Origin: Paramyrothecium sp. XJ0827
Lineage: Eukaryota > Ascomycota > Sordariomycetes > Hypocreales > Stachybotryaceae
Direction of reading: 5' to 3'
Assembly (NCBI GenBank): GCA_020881915.1
Contig: JAJFPB010000001.1
Location: forward strand, 4,464,001 to 4,528,000
Length of the DNA stretch: 64,000 bases
The translations under genes and the position numbers were made by a program. This document shows positions 30,477-41,196 of this stretch, piece after piece (the first letter of the stretch is position 1; each line of letters starts with the position of its first letter). The notes beneath the pieces were generated by a model. The model worked only from the letters and a program-made list of their open reading frames with translations. It had not been told where the DNA came from and ran no database searches.

Positions 30477-33400
30477 CTTGACTGGTTGTTTTATTTTGGG
30501 TTGTTTTTAAAAGGTCGCGTTGGGCGAAGTGGGAAGGAGCGGAATTAAGTAATACGACGAGAGTTGTAGTAAAAGAGTGTGGGAGGCTGGAAAATGCCTG
30601 GGTAAAGAACGACGACTTTGGCGAGGAAGCGGGTTGGCCTTGAAGTGGTGAGAAAAAAGAAGGGAAAACGGAAGAGGGGGGGAGGAAGTGCACTTTTAAG
30701 AGGAAGCACTCATTCTCGCCTGACCACCAACTACGGGGGGTGAAGAGAGAAGGGGGGGAAGTGAATCAGAGAGCCGCATCCATGCCCATGTCCATGCCCA
30801 CACACACCCATGCCTTGGCCTTTTCCAGTGTGCTCTGAAGAGACAAAAGCCCGTGCAGAATCGGCTGAAGAGCAGAGAAACGTAGAGCAGGGCAAGGCAG
30901 GGGTGCCGGGGCCTGGGGTGTGTGTCTGCCGTCCGTCGTCGACATGGAATGGGAAGTGGTCGTGGTCGTGGTTTGGTTGTGTGGGGACAGGGAGATGCTC
31001 TGTGGATGCGCAGGAGATTTGACAGTCCAGTCTCAAGGCACCAGGCCCTGGCCCTCGAGCCCCCGGCCTGAGAGCCCGACTCAGCCTTAGTGGCTCCTCG
31101 CGCTGGTTCTAGCGCCGTGTACCTGCAGAAGCGCTGTCGGGAATGCCCCAATAGCAAGCGTTGCTCGCCCGCCCGACTCCAGTATCGACCTGGAGGCTAA
31201 AGGGCAGGCCGTTGGCTCGAGAGCTAACTAGAGATCGATGAGGGGGGCGCGGCGATCCTTGGCCTCCACCCCTCTCATTGTGTAATTTCCAGCCTGCAGC
31301 AAACGGCACGCCATGATTGGCGGACCGTCCAAGGCACCGTTAGCTCGTGGGGACCACCGAAGGGTCGGGTCACGGGCCGCCCAATCGCTTCGAGGATGTG
31401 GTTCTGGCTCAGCGCTCCCATGTGCATGAGAAAGCCTATGTGCACTCTTATGCCTCCACCGACCAACGGACGGAGAAGTCGCGAGATGAAGAAAGCTCGG
31501 ATCGAGGCTACTTGTTGCGCAACGAAGGGCCCAGAGACGATCGCAATTCGTGCCATGACGACTGCCGGTGGCTTTGCGTCTTGTTTCTCACTGCATACCT
31601 AGGCTGATTTGGTGCGCGGTATCACGATGCAAGCAAACAAAGAGCGGCCACGCTACTGGTGTTCTTTTTAGGCAGCACACGGCGCTCAATTAGCGCGTTC
31701 AGGAGAGGGAGAAAAAAAAGAGACTGCTCGTTTCGTCATCATGGTTGCAATGGTTGGTTCGGTTGCAGGCACCCAAGCAGGAAATTGACATCCAACAGGG
31801 CTGGTCGGTCCTACTCTCGAGAGGGTTGTTGGTTGTTCCAGAATCTCGTCATCGCCTTCCTCCAGCGGCTCATTCAATCCCTGTCCTTTTCCCTCTCTCG
31901 TACCGGCTTGTCCTGCGGGAAGGGCACCTGCACGGTAAGCACATTTTGGTTCTCGCGTAAGTCTGGGGTGCGGGAGTTGGGCACAGCCGTAGCCCGTATG
32001 TGGGAGGAAGGGAGGGACTCTGGTTTGCTGAGCAAGGTGCTGGCTGAATTAGTGAGCGCTCGCATCAGAAATAATGAGGCGCTCTACCATTTGCCTGGGC
32101 CGTGTCCTATAAACAGATAGAAACTAAAGCCATTGCGTGCAATTCTCAGACAAGCAGGCCAACGCATATCCAATGGAGGGCGTCGGCGTATTCTAGACGA
32201 GCAAGCACTCGTTAAGCCATCGACTGCTTGTCTTACATCACGCCTGCCCCCTTTCCATTCTCCTGGTACTGTGCCGTAACGGTCGCTCAATGGTCGCATC
32301 CCGCCGCCACGGCGTCAGTAGGGCTGAGCACCTTCGATACCATCAATTCAGCCCCTCAGCCATTTGAACTTACCTCGCCCAATGGATAAAGCCAACCACG
32401 AGCCCTTTATCACAGGCTCCTGCGATGCAGAATTTTGTGCTTCGTTGGCAAATAGGCGCACAGCTGCTTGACAGCGCTGCTGCTGCTGAATCACCACCCG
32501 GTGAGCCCTGGACAACAGTTCGGCCCAGCCGAGCTGTTTCAACGTGGAGCCCGTGCCACGGCCAAAAATGCTTCCCCCGTTGTTCCTTTCATTAACGAGG
32601 CCCAAACTTTAACGGCAATAACGGAAGACACAGTCGCCTTTCGTCCGCCTACGGGGACTTTTCGCCTTGATTGCTACCCACAACGAAACACTTTCGGCCT
32701 GGGGCCGAATTGCGCCAATTGATTTCAAGTCATGGCACCCTCGGGTTTCTCTGAGCATCTTATGGACTGGCGTAGCGGCGCCAATAGCGCGCCCGCTGTC
32801 CAAGCGCCTCTGGATGTCGGTATCCTCATCTACCCCTTCCCCTATGGGGAAACTAAGCAGTGGTCTGCGCAGGGCCCAGTCCCGATTCATGCCTAGGGCA
32901 TTGTCGCAATCAAAGGGATGCGTCATCTGTTGTCCTGGGAATTAACTGTTGTGTTACCGCGAGGCATGATCAGGGAACACGCAGATTGCCCGAACCGCCG
33001 CGTCAGTACTCTGTACACCTGCCGAACCGTCCGAAAGAGTTCGCTTGCTGGCCATGGGAGTGTGTTAACTCGCCATCCTGTGGTGCTTCTACCACCGGAC
33101 CAGATGCCCGTGTCCTTGCACTCTCGCGGTAGCTAGACAAGGTGCACGATGGGCCATATGGAGTTGCGCACAGGCGTACGCGGGCAGAGTGGGCTACTGC
33201 GAGCGATCCATCGCCATCTTTTACCGCCGTGGGTTTTAGACTCAGCTAGAGTCACGCTGTCGAGGCCCACCCAGTTGGAAACACTTCTTTCCACTAACTT
33301 ACTCCTTCTTCCCAGATGTGGTACAGCCTGATGAGGTGTTCAGCTGCTGGCTGGGTCAAGCATCACACGATGAATATTGACTTTCGATAGGAGGTCGGTT

Positions 33401-35000
33401 TCAAGAATGGGCTGTTCGAAAGCCCCTCTGAGTCTCGCGAACAATTTTTGTGAAATTGAAGCTATTTTTGTTCCATTTTCATGTGATTTGGCATTTGTCT
33501 CGTTATTAAAATAGAAGAGACTATTGAATTCACCCTACCTACCTCACCGCTTGCTTGTCGGCTGTTCACAAGGATGTTTGGAAGATTTGCCACTTAATCT
33601 CCGCGCAATGTGGTCCAGAGCCTCATTGTGTGGTCAGGTAGGCTATCAGGGGTAAGCAGATCCTCGGCGGACTTCAAATTCATGGCCTTGGCAAGATGTA
33701 CCAGGGGATCAGAAGCCTATCGGAGAAACGTCTGACGCATTCTAGCTAAAAGGATCAATTGCCGGCATGCAATTGCAGCGCTCACCTTTTCCTGACAGTC
33801 AAGACCCAGATCGTGAGGGTTGTGCAATCTGCCGGCTATAGCTCCGTAGAAGACCTGCTGATGCAGCGAGCAGTCAACCTTGGCTTGAGACGTCGGGCAA
33901 CTTGGACCCGAGTTCAGAACCTCAGCTGGTCAGCACGATTCTTGACTGTGCCGCATAGAAGTGCACTTTGATGCAGGGCGTCACTGCGCCGTATGCACCC
34001 AGTGCATAAATCGTATTCTGACAGCTGCTGCATCTCGTATTGCAACATGTTTTCTGACAGGTCTCAGCCGGACCAATGAACTTGTGAGTGCCCAATTGCA
34101 TGCTTTTCGTGCGACCCTGAGTGCATCTGCCTGAAAGGCTATTTTCGTGGTAGGTAGCTCTAAAGGCCATAAGACCTTGCCAATTATGACTTTCGCGATA
34201 CTTACTTTTCCGTCATGAGTGGCAGCATAGCCGGAAACCTGCGCAGGGTGAGCAAAGAATTAGAGACCACAACGCTTTCTTTACTCCTTGGTGTCAACAA
34301 AATTATATGTTAATATTAAATCCAGAACCCAAATGTCTTTTACGGTAGAATTCTTAATGAAGTTTTAAATTTAAGGGTATCTTTAAAGCATTATTAAACC
34401 GGCGAGGGTGGTCATGCAACGAGCAACAAGGCACTGCAAAATGTGCTCGATCACGTAACGAGGAACGGATTAGTGCAAAATTAGCTTTACTTTATTAAAA
34501 TGCTCTGCAGAATCCTAGAAGGAAGGGCAAGCAACTCAATCCAATCAACCCCTGTTTCAACGAGTATTTTCCTTTCATATGCCGATGTAAAACTGACAAG
34601 CGGTTAGCCAAGCAAGCGATATCGTGAAACTACTAGGTAAGGTAGGAACCTACAACAGGAAGGACTATAAGCTATTATTTTCACTTGTACTTCTAAATGG
34701 GATTTTATGTAATTGATTTTGATACAGAAAATAGATGACACTAAATGAATGTCATAGGTATTTTAAACCCTTCGAAATCTTTTGATATTCACTATTTTTC
34801 TTTTAGATTTTAATCTTGTAGAGGCGCATCTTTTGCGGCACGGTGATCTTGTCCCTTTCAGAGCTGCCTTATCCTTATCGCGCGCCGGCCCACAATTACT
34901 TTTCCAACCACCATCCCTTGTCCACTCCATTGAGCCTCGAACCTCACCACGCCTCGGCAAGTATGACCTCAGCCCTCTCGTCCCGCTCATCGCCAAAGCA
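30477..35000. other. Gene-poor 4.5-kb spacer
   Basis: It starts with the promoter of the GPI protein gene (TATA-like taaaataaaac on the minus side near 30487-30497). The rest has no frame with a domain or splice partner. An AT-rich part at about 34280-34800 just before the WDR5-like gene includes a GGTAAGGTAGG element at 34636-34646. It is possibly remnants of repeats. Confidence 0.5.
34280..34800. other. AT-rich segment upstream of the WDR5-like gene
   Basis: A visibly A/T-rich stretch with many TTAAA/TATT words and no open frame, ending about 200 bases before the WDR5-like ATG. It may be a decayed repeat or a nucleosome-poor promoter; not distinguishable here. Confidence 0.4.
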
Positions 35001-36543
35001 ATGAGCCCAGATATCGGAGATGCTGGCGCGACACCTCCGCATAAGCGCCGCAGGACCGATGACGACGCCGCCTCCATCTCACGGTCGGCATCCCCTCCGC
35101 TAGACGATCGCGCAGGCCGGGATGCCGTCTCTGAAGCGCGTCGCTCGCGCCCGCGCTCGCCGAACAGTCGGGCCCTGAGCACGAGTCGCAGCGGCAGCAA
35201 CGAAAGGCGGGGCAAGGAGTACTACTCTCGAAGCCGAGCGTCGTCGCGAGAACGCTCCAGGACGAGGTCCAGCACGAGCTCGAGCTCCCGTTCGCGTTTG
35301 CGATCGAGATCAAGATCAAGGTCGAGGTCACGATCTCGCTCAGGAAGCCTCCAGTCCCGGTCTCGCTCCCGCTCACGCTCCCATTCTCAATCTACTTCCG
35401 ATCGGACACGCACGGAATCCTTCTCTCCGCGACCACCGCGGCCCACTCCACCACGGGAGCCCTTGCGGCCAGATTACCGCCCGCGCCTCGTTCTGCATGG
35501 CCACACAAAGCCCGTCTCCCAGGTCCGCATCTCCCCGAACGGGCGCTTCATAGCTTCAGCCTCAGCTGATGCCACGGTGAAAATCTGGGATGCTGCTACG
35601 GGCGCCCACATGGATACCCTCGTTGGCCACATGGCTGGTGTGAGTTGCATCGCCTGGGGCCCGGACAGCAATACCCTCGCCAGCGGCTCCGACGACAAGG
35701 CCATTCGCCTTTGGGACCGAATCACCGGTCGACCGAAGATTACCACGCGCAAGTCTATGGCTGGCCAAGAAAGGGCGCCGTTGCGCGGACACCACAACTA
35801 CATTCACTGTATCGCCTTCTCACCTAAGGGAAACATCCTCGCTAGCGGGTCCTACGATGAGGCTGTCTTCCTGTGGGACGTCCGCGCAGGCAGGCTCATG
35901 CGGAGTTTACCAGCACACAGTGACCCCGTTAGTGGAATCGATTTTTGCTGTGACGGAACGTTGGTCGTCAGCTGCTCGACAGACGGCTTGATGTAAGATC
36001 ATCCAATACTTGCAAGGTTTTAGAGAAACTAACACGCATAGTCGCATATGGGACACTTCTACCGGGCAGTGCCTCCGTACTCTTGTTCACGAAGACAATC
36101 CAGCCGTAACCAACGTGTGTTTCTCACCAAACGGACGCTTCGTCCTCGCCTTCAACCTCGACAACTGCATACGCCTCTGGGATTACGTGGCGGGCAGCGT
36201 CAAAAAGACGTATCAAGGTCACCGCAACGAGAAGTTTGCCATTGGCGGCTGCTTCGCCGTTCTCGACGGAGAACCATTCATTGCCTCGGCGAGCGAGGAC
36301 GGGGCAATCATACTGTGGGATGTGAAGAGCAAACAAGTTCTGCAGCGAGTTGAGGGCCACAAGGGCGTGTGTTTCTGGGTCGATGTGCATGGGGATACGA
36401 TGGCGACCGCGGGGCAGGACAACACCGTGAAGGTGTACCGGCATGTAAGAGATACCCTGGCAAACGGAGAGCAGGATAAGGAAATGATTACCCCCATGGA
36501 ATTGCCCATCAGACAGGAAGATATTAAGCTTGAGGAAGCTTGA
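35001..36543 (+). CDS. WDR5/Swd3-like WD40 protein with RS-rich N-terminus
   Basis: The probable COMPASS (Set1 histone H3K4 methyltransferase) subunit. Exons 35001-35992 and 36042-36543 are joined over a 49-nt intron (GTAAGA, ACTAAC branch, GCATAG; phase 2), giving 497 aa. Residues about 160-480 form seven WD40 blades. Blade phrases match WDR5 closely: LHGHTKPVSQVRISPNG, LPAHSDPVSG and HEDNPAVTNVCFSPNG. Upstream is a basic, disordered region. About 75-135 is dense Arg-Ser repeats, SR-protein-like, preceded by HKRRR and followed by a Pro-rich linker. Human WDR5 has only a short tail there. Blade 2-3 carries an insertion, RPKITTRKSMAGQERAP. The residues aligned with WDR5 Phe133 and Phe263 are His269 and Gly399. 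The start is chosen at MSPDIGDAG; the frame is open 73 codons upstream but through AT-rich leader. Confidence 0.9.
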
Positions 36544-36931
36544 GTAACGGGGATCACGGAAGTAGTGATTACGATAATGAAGTGAATGAAATCTAATATA
36601 CAAGTCAAGGAGGAATGCCGCCTTACTGACCTTTTCATCCCATCTTTCTTCGCCAAGGTGGGTTGAATTCCGTGAAGTGGTTGTTATCTTAGCCCAAGAA
36701 CTCTCTGCTTACTGCAGATACTGCGAAAGGCTGTTCTGTTTCATTTCGGCATCTTGCGAGCCATTTGGGGCCAATCTATCCTTCTGGTGAGCCTCGAATC
36801 CAACTATCTCTCGACTCCGTTTGGTCGAGTCCACCCCTTCATTGGCAAGCATAATCCTCCCAAACTCCCGACCTCCCGTTTCCAAATTCCCGTATGGATA
36901 GCTAGGCGTAGCTCTGCTGCAAAGTAGTTGG
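36544..36931. other. Convergent 3' spacer
   Basis: 388 bases between the ends of the WDR5-like gene (+) and the Hsp70-like gene (-). No gene or clear terminator motif was recognised. Confidence 0.6.
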
Positions 36932-39117
36932 TTAGGAGAACTCAACTTGCACGTTGCGGCCACCAATCCGATTGCCTTGGAAGTAAACGGCAAAGTCCAC
37001 GGTGCCATCTTCGCACGTCATCTCGATGTCGTACTTGAGTTTGTGGTAGACCTTGCCAATAGGGTTTGTCCAGATCGGGAGTTGGTCGATATGAATTGCG
37101 CGGTTCCAGGTGATGGTACAGAGTCTCTGGACGTCCCGATCGCAACGGCTTGGTGGCATGCGCGCAAAGCAGATTTGAAGATTATCACTCAGCTGAGAAG
37201 GAAGTTCTTTCAAAATTCTTTCGAAGCTATGTCTGACCGGCCTCTTTGCTGTAATATCGTCGCCCTGTACAGATGTGAGCATCATTCAGCGCGAACACAA
37301 GAGAAAGCCTTCGTACTTGGTGTAGGAACCATTGCATCTGGTTGTCTGCGTACCAGGTGTGATTCGTATCACTCCAAGATTTGTCCTTTGCCAAGTGCTT
37401 GGTGCTGTCCCAATCTTCGCGCATTTTGACTCCATAGCTGGCTCGGGCAATCCGTGCCTCAACCTTGATACTTATTGTTTGTGATAGATTGCAACTTGTT
37501 AGTCCCTGGACAACAGCTCCGCGGCAAATGGCGGTCCACCTATGTCTCTTAATGACAAATATCCGTAAAAAGCTTGCCTCGACTCACGGTTTACTGCCTC
37601 TGGACTGCAGAACAGTCGTAGAGAAAGGCATCGCACGCTTCAGTTCCTCATGGAGAAACCTACTTTGGCCAAAGCCACCAACCAGCACAACGTACTAAGT
37701 CGTCAACGTTTGACGTCGGATTAATGTTTGAGGATGGCGTACCTTGGGTTCTTTGCCATATTTTCCTCTAACGGCGGTACATTGCCGTTGAACCAGACAT
37801 ACGATTTTTTCCATGATTGGAGAGAAGACAGAGAGAATATCCTGACTAGATAACGATGAGTATCGGGCCAAGAACGCAGTAAGGTTACTCACGAGGATAG
37901 TTCCAAAGTCACCTGGCGCTTCGCCTTGCTTTGCGGAGTGCCAGGACTGCCGGTGGCCCCAGAAATCTTTGGTAAATCTGCTGACCAAACCCTAGTTTGG
38001 TTGCGGAATTGCGGTTTAATGCCATGCTCCCAATTGTCGTTCATGAACGTAGCCTTCTGGGCCTGCGTCAGCCGGCTCCAATCTCGTGAGCCTACCTTCG
38101 TTTGGATCAACGCCAGGAAGCTCTCATCTAGGAAGACACCGCCGTAAAGCCCGCCTATCGAAGCATAAGGTTCGTGAACGACCGCCAAGTGCAAGATCCT
38201 CAGGGCTACTTACCGTCACCCCTGACGCATTCTTTGACAGTAAACGGCTCCACAGTCTCAATGACATAACTGATAAGGTCCTGTGTGACAGTCAGTTCTT
38301 GAACGTTCGCATCTAGCAGAGGTTACATACCACTGTACCGCCACCCGCATCACAAATGACAAGGGCATCACCAGCCTTGTGACCATTAGTTTGTAAAGCA
38401 CGAGTCTGGAAACGATGTAATCTACCTTAGTGTTTGACCTCTGAGAGAGATCTTTGAGGGTTGCAAGGGCAGCAGCTTCTGGCTCCGAGATGAAGCGAAG
38501 CGTAGTTTCTCCACATGGTCGACTGGCAAGAATACCGGATGCTTTAGCAGCCTGCCTCATTCGCCTTTGCGCGTATGGAGGCCAGATTGCTGGCAGAGTG
38601 ATTACAATGTGGAACTTGCACTGTTCGAGAAGCTCAGCGCTGATGGTGTCCTTGATCGAGTCAACAGCATGGTTCCAGATATGTCGCAGGAAGCATGAGA
38701 TGAGTTCGACGGGGTCCTTGTTGAGTTCCCGCTGGAGGTGCTGTGCCCTTTTGTACTGAGTTGACGAAGCAACGTCCTCGGGGACATCTTCCTTGTCAAG
38801 AAGCAGGAGCTTGAACCATTTGATAGGTTCCTTGTCCGGTGATACAGCATACCCCCACTCCATGTCATCACCTCCGTCTCCATAGTATAGCTGGGTAGGG
38901 CATTTCCCAACGTCGGAGCACTGGTTGTATTCAGAATCCCAGCTTGTCACAAGCTCGATGCTGTCGGGCTGCCTAGAATATGCCCAAGAAATGCCAGAGT
39001 ACCTTTGCTAGAAGTCAGAATCGTCATGTGACGCCTGGTAATCAAAAGGAAGACTTACGTAGTGCCGAAGTCGATTCCAACGACAACCACATCTTCACTC
39101 GGTCCCAGTGAAGACAT
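36932..39117 (-). CDS. Hsp70-like ATPase-domain protein (divergent, nine exons)
   Basis: Assembled by hand from nine exons: 39059-39117, 38426-39002, 38331-38375, 38214-38280, 37893-38154, 37743-37845, 37588-37694, 37317-37539, 36932-37264. The eight introns are 47-59 nt and the frame stays consistent to TAA, giving 591 aa. The actin/Hsp70 ATPase landmarks appear in order: VVGIDFGTTYSG (about 12-23), a SEPEAAALATL helix (about 195-205), CDAGGGTVDLISY (phosphate-2 loop, made across two introns) and VVLVGGFGQSRFL (adenosine site). The remaining ~180 residues (WTAICRGAVVQGL ... VQVEFS) are not the canonical substrate-binding domain, and there is no EEVD end. This fits the fungal Hsp70-like/HSPA12-type families, whose role is unknown. 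The intron 38376-38425 ends CACAAG and the first ends GCAAAG, non-pyrimidine acceptors, so those two junctions are the least certain. Confidence 0.88.
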
Positions 39118-39162
39118 CGTCACCTTGTTCGAGTTGAGGTTGTTGTCTTGCCTTCAGATCTC

Positions 39163-39300
39163 AAACAAACAAGCAAGCAAGCAAGGATGCAAGTTAGGAT
39201 GCAAGTTTCTGGGATGATACTGTAAGTGATAGTAGAGAGTAAAAGAGAGAGAGACATAGAGGGAGGGAGGGAGAGAGGGAGGGAGGGTAAGAAAGAATGA
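39163..39300. repeat. CAAG and GA/GGGA simple repeats
   Basis: Tandem caag units (39163-39184), a duplicated gatgcaagtt, then a purine run (39241-39300) made of ga and ggga units. These lie in the 5' flank of the Hsp70-like gene. Confidence 0.75.
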
Positions 39301-39705
39301 AAGGGAATCTTTTTGAGGGAGGACCTCTTTTGAAGAAGCACGGGAAATGAGGTGGCTCTGCCTAAGGGAAGTTGAAGGGCCACCTGCTGGCAGCCGTCAT
39401 TACATCAGCCTTGCGGTCCCCGGGCGGCTGGCTCGCGGTGCCAACACAGCTTGGTACTCGTGGCCGCAGAATGATATGCTCAGTGGAATCCGTACCGGTT
39501 GGAGTTGTTCTGGTGTGTCATCTCCGTGTTTGTATGTTGCCTCTCATTTCTTCTTACCCTACCCACTTCCTATCTTCAACTTGGTCTCGGGGAAGTTGGT
39601 TCTACCTCGAACCTTCCAGTGCACACACTCATTAAGGTACATTTATTGTACGGGATCTTCGCCATTGGTAAGGTAGTGAGCCTCACACAGACTATCTGTC
39701 ACCAA

Positions 39706-39732
39706 GCTTCAGCAACTTCAGCAACTTCAGCG
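39706..39732. repeat. Nine-base tandem repeat CTTCAGCAA
   Basis: Three near-copies of cttcagcaa immediately upstream of the coiled-coil gene's start region. A length change would keep the upstream open frame, because the unit is divisible by three. Confidence 0.7.
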
Positions 39733-39801
39733 ACACGTGCTAGCTTAACCAGAAGCAACACAGCTATACTTCTAAGCATGCCTACAAGCCATCTCGCCAA
39801 A

Positions 39802-41196
39802 ATGAGCGATGCAAAGCTGTACTCCGCCGAGATTCCAGGAGAACGAGAAAGGTTTCCTTCCCCTACACAAGCTAAGCATTGCTCATCTCACCAGACTCAT
39901 GTAGCGGGCCCTGCCTGGGGAGCAACATCCCGTTACCAAGACGAGATGAAGATGGCCGAAGGAGATGGTTACTCCAACATTTCACCGCCTGGTGCCGCGC
40001 ACACCGCGGGTTTGTATTTGTCTTCTCCAGGAAATGCTTCACTCCCCACTGAAGATCCTCCACGCATTCTGGCAGCAGTTGCAGATGGCTTCGAAAGACT
40101 TGAGACCCACCACGAAAAACAACTCGGCGCTCTTGACACCGGCTTTCGGGACGTCATGTCCTCAATTATGCAGCTTCCGAATCGACTTCTGATGAGTCAA
40201 AACCAGAAACAGGTGAAAGAGCTGCAGAACACGTTGAGTGAGAAAGAAAAAGAGTACCAGCTGCTTATCGAGAAGTATGCGGCCCTGTCCTCAGATCATC
40301 ACAAGCTTCTCGCGGATATGGCGCAGTTGAAGCATCAAAATTCGAGGCTGGCAGCAGAGAATGACAGCATGGGGCACCTCGCAAATTCCACCAAGGTGTG
40401 CGATTCAGAATTCAAAGGGCAATGGAAGCAGTTGGCCTACAACATCCGAACCTTGGCTCACCAACTGTCAAAGTCAAAGCCAGCTGGTAATCTCGACAAG
40501 GATTTCTGCACCATCATGTCTGGCGTGCACAGGCAATTCAAGCAAATTCTTAACCATGAAGAATTAAGGCCTCAAATAGTCCAGGCCTACCTATGGCGTC
40601 TGGTGAATCACGATGTGTGGGAGGGCAATGCAAACATGCGAAGAGGGAATGCACATGATCTGCTCCGTCGGGCAAGTCTCTCTCTCCCAGGTATGACAGC
40701 CTCTAGAAGTGTTTCGTATGTTCATGTTCTGACACACCCTGTTATCAAAGGAATGGAAACGAAGGATTTACAGATTGTGAAGGCGTGGATGGCGCGAGGA
40801 TTTGCGCAATTGACCGCCCTGGAACCAGTCAGGAAACGTGCCCTGGAACAAGTCGTGCAGACTCGAATTTACTCCCTCTCGCCTCTACTGGGGGCGCATG
40901 ATCCACCAGCACAGAATGGGCTATGCCAGCAACTGCGCGAAATATATGAAGGTGCCTTAGAACTCGATACGATGTTTCTTACTTCTCGGGCGGATGTAAA
41001 TGATTCATGGAATGTCACAAACCCTGAACACTTCGAAGTCGCATTGGATGGGGGAAAAGAGACAAAGACCAATGAGACGAAGAACCCACCCATCCTATTC
41101 ACCATTTCTCCGATGCTCCAGAAGTGGGGGAATGCGAATGGACAGGATTATGACAAGAGTCTAGTGCTGGTCAAGGCCAATGTGGTTTTGTGGTGA
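39802..41196 (+). CDS. Coiled-coil protein of unknown function, divergent partner of Hsp70-like gene
   Basis: A single-exon frame of 464 aa from the ATG at 39802 (context cgccaaaATGA). An in-frame ATG at 39778 and a still longer open frame back to 39499 exist, but the upstream part is low-complexity. Residues 1-85 are disordered. About 90-125 (ILAAVADGFERLETHHEKQ) begins a helical region, and about 140-200 is a strong heptad coiled coil (VKELQNTLSEKEKEYQLLIE...LKHQNSRLAAEN). Then comes a globular helical part with KGQWKQLAYNIRTLAHQL and IVQAYLWRLVNHDVW. The chain ends KSLVLVKANVVLW. No catalytic motif, membrane span or signal peptide is seen. The WKQLxYNIR phrase is familiar to me from uncharacterised Sordariomycete proteins, but I cannot name a family. 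Adjacency to the Hsp70-like gene suggests co-expression, unproven. Confidence 0.78.
   Translation: MSDAKLYSAEIPGERERFPSPTQAKHCSSHQTHVAGPAWGATSRYQDEMKMAEGDGYSNISPPGAAHTAGLYLSSPGNASLPTEDPPRILAAVADGFERLETHHEKQLGALDTGFRDVMSSIMQLPNRLLMSQNQKQVKELQNTLSEKEKEYQLLIEKYAALSSDHHKLLADMAQLKHQNSRLAAENDSMGHLANSTKVCDSEFKGQWKQLAYNIRTLAHQLSKSKPAGNLDKDFCTIMSGVHRQFKQILNHEELRPQIVQAYLWRLVNHDVWEGNANMRRGNAHDLLRRASLSLPGMTASRSVSYVHVLTHPVIKGMETKDLQIVKAWMARGFAQLTALEPVRKRALEQVVQTRIYSLSPLLGAHDPPAQNGLCQQLREIYEGALELDTMFLTSRADVNDSWNVTNPEHFEVALDGGKETKTNETKNPPILFTISPMLQKWGNANGQDYDKSLVLVKANVVLW

Larger units (their letters stand above)
39118..39801. promoter_or_regulatory. Shared divergent promoter with simple repeats
   Basis: 684 bases between the divergent Hsp70-like and coiled-coil genes. 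It has (CAAG)n plus two GATGCAAGTT copies at 39163-39210, a GA/GGGA purine tract at 39241-39300, and a nine-base CTTCAGCAA repeat at 39706-39732. No clear heat-shock element (nGAAnnTTCn array) was seen. Confidence 0.5.

Noticed and set aside
30477..35000. Secondary-metabolite or effector cluster in the gene-poor regions
   Set aside because: No PKS, NRPS, P450, terpene cyclase or clear short signal-peptide protein could be assembled.
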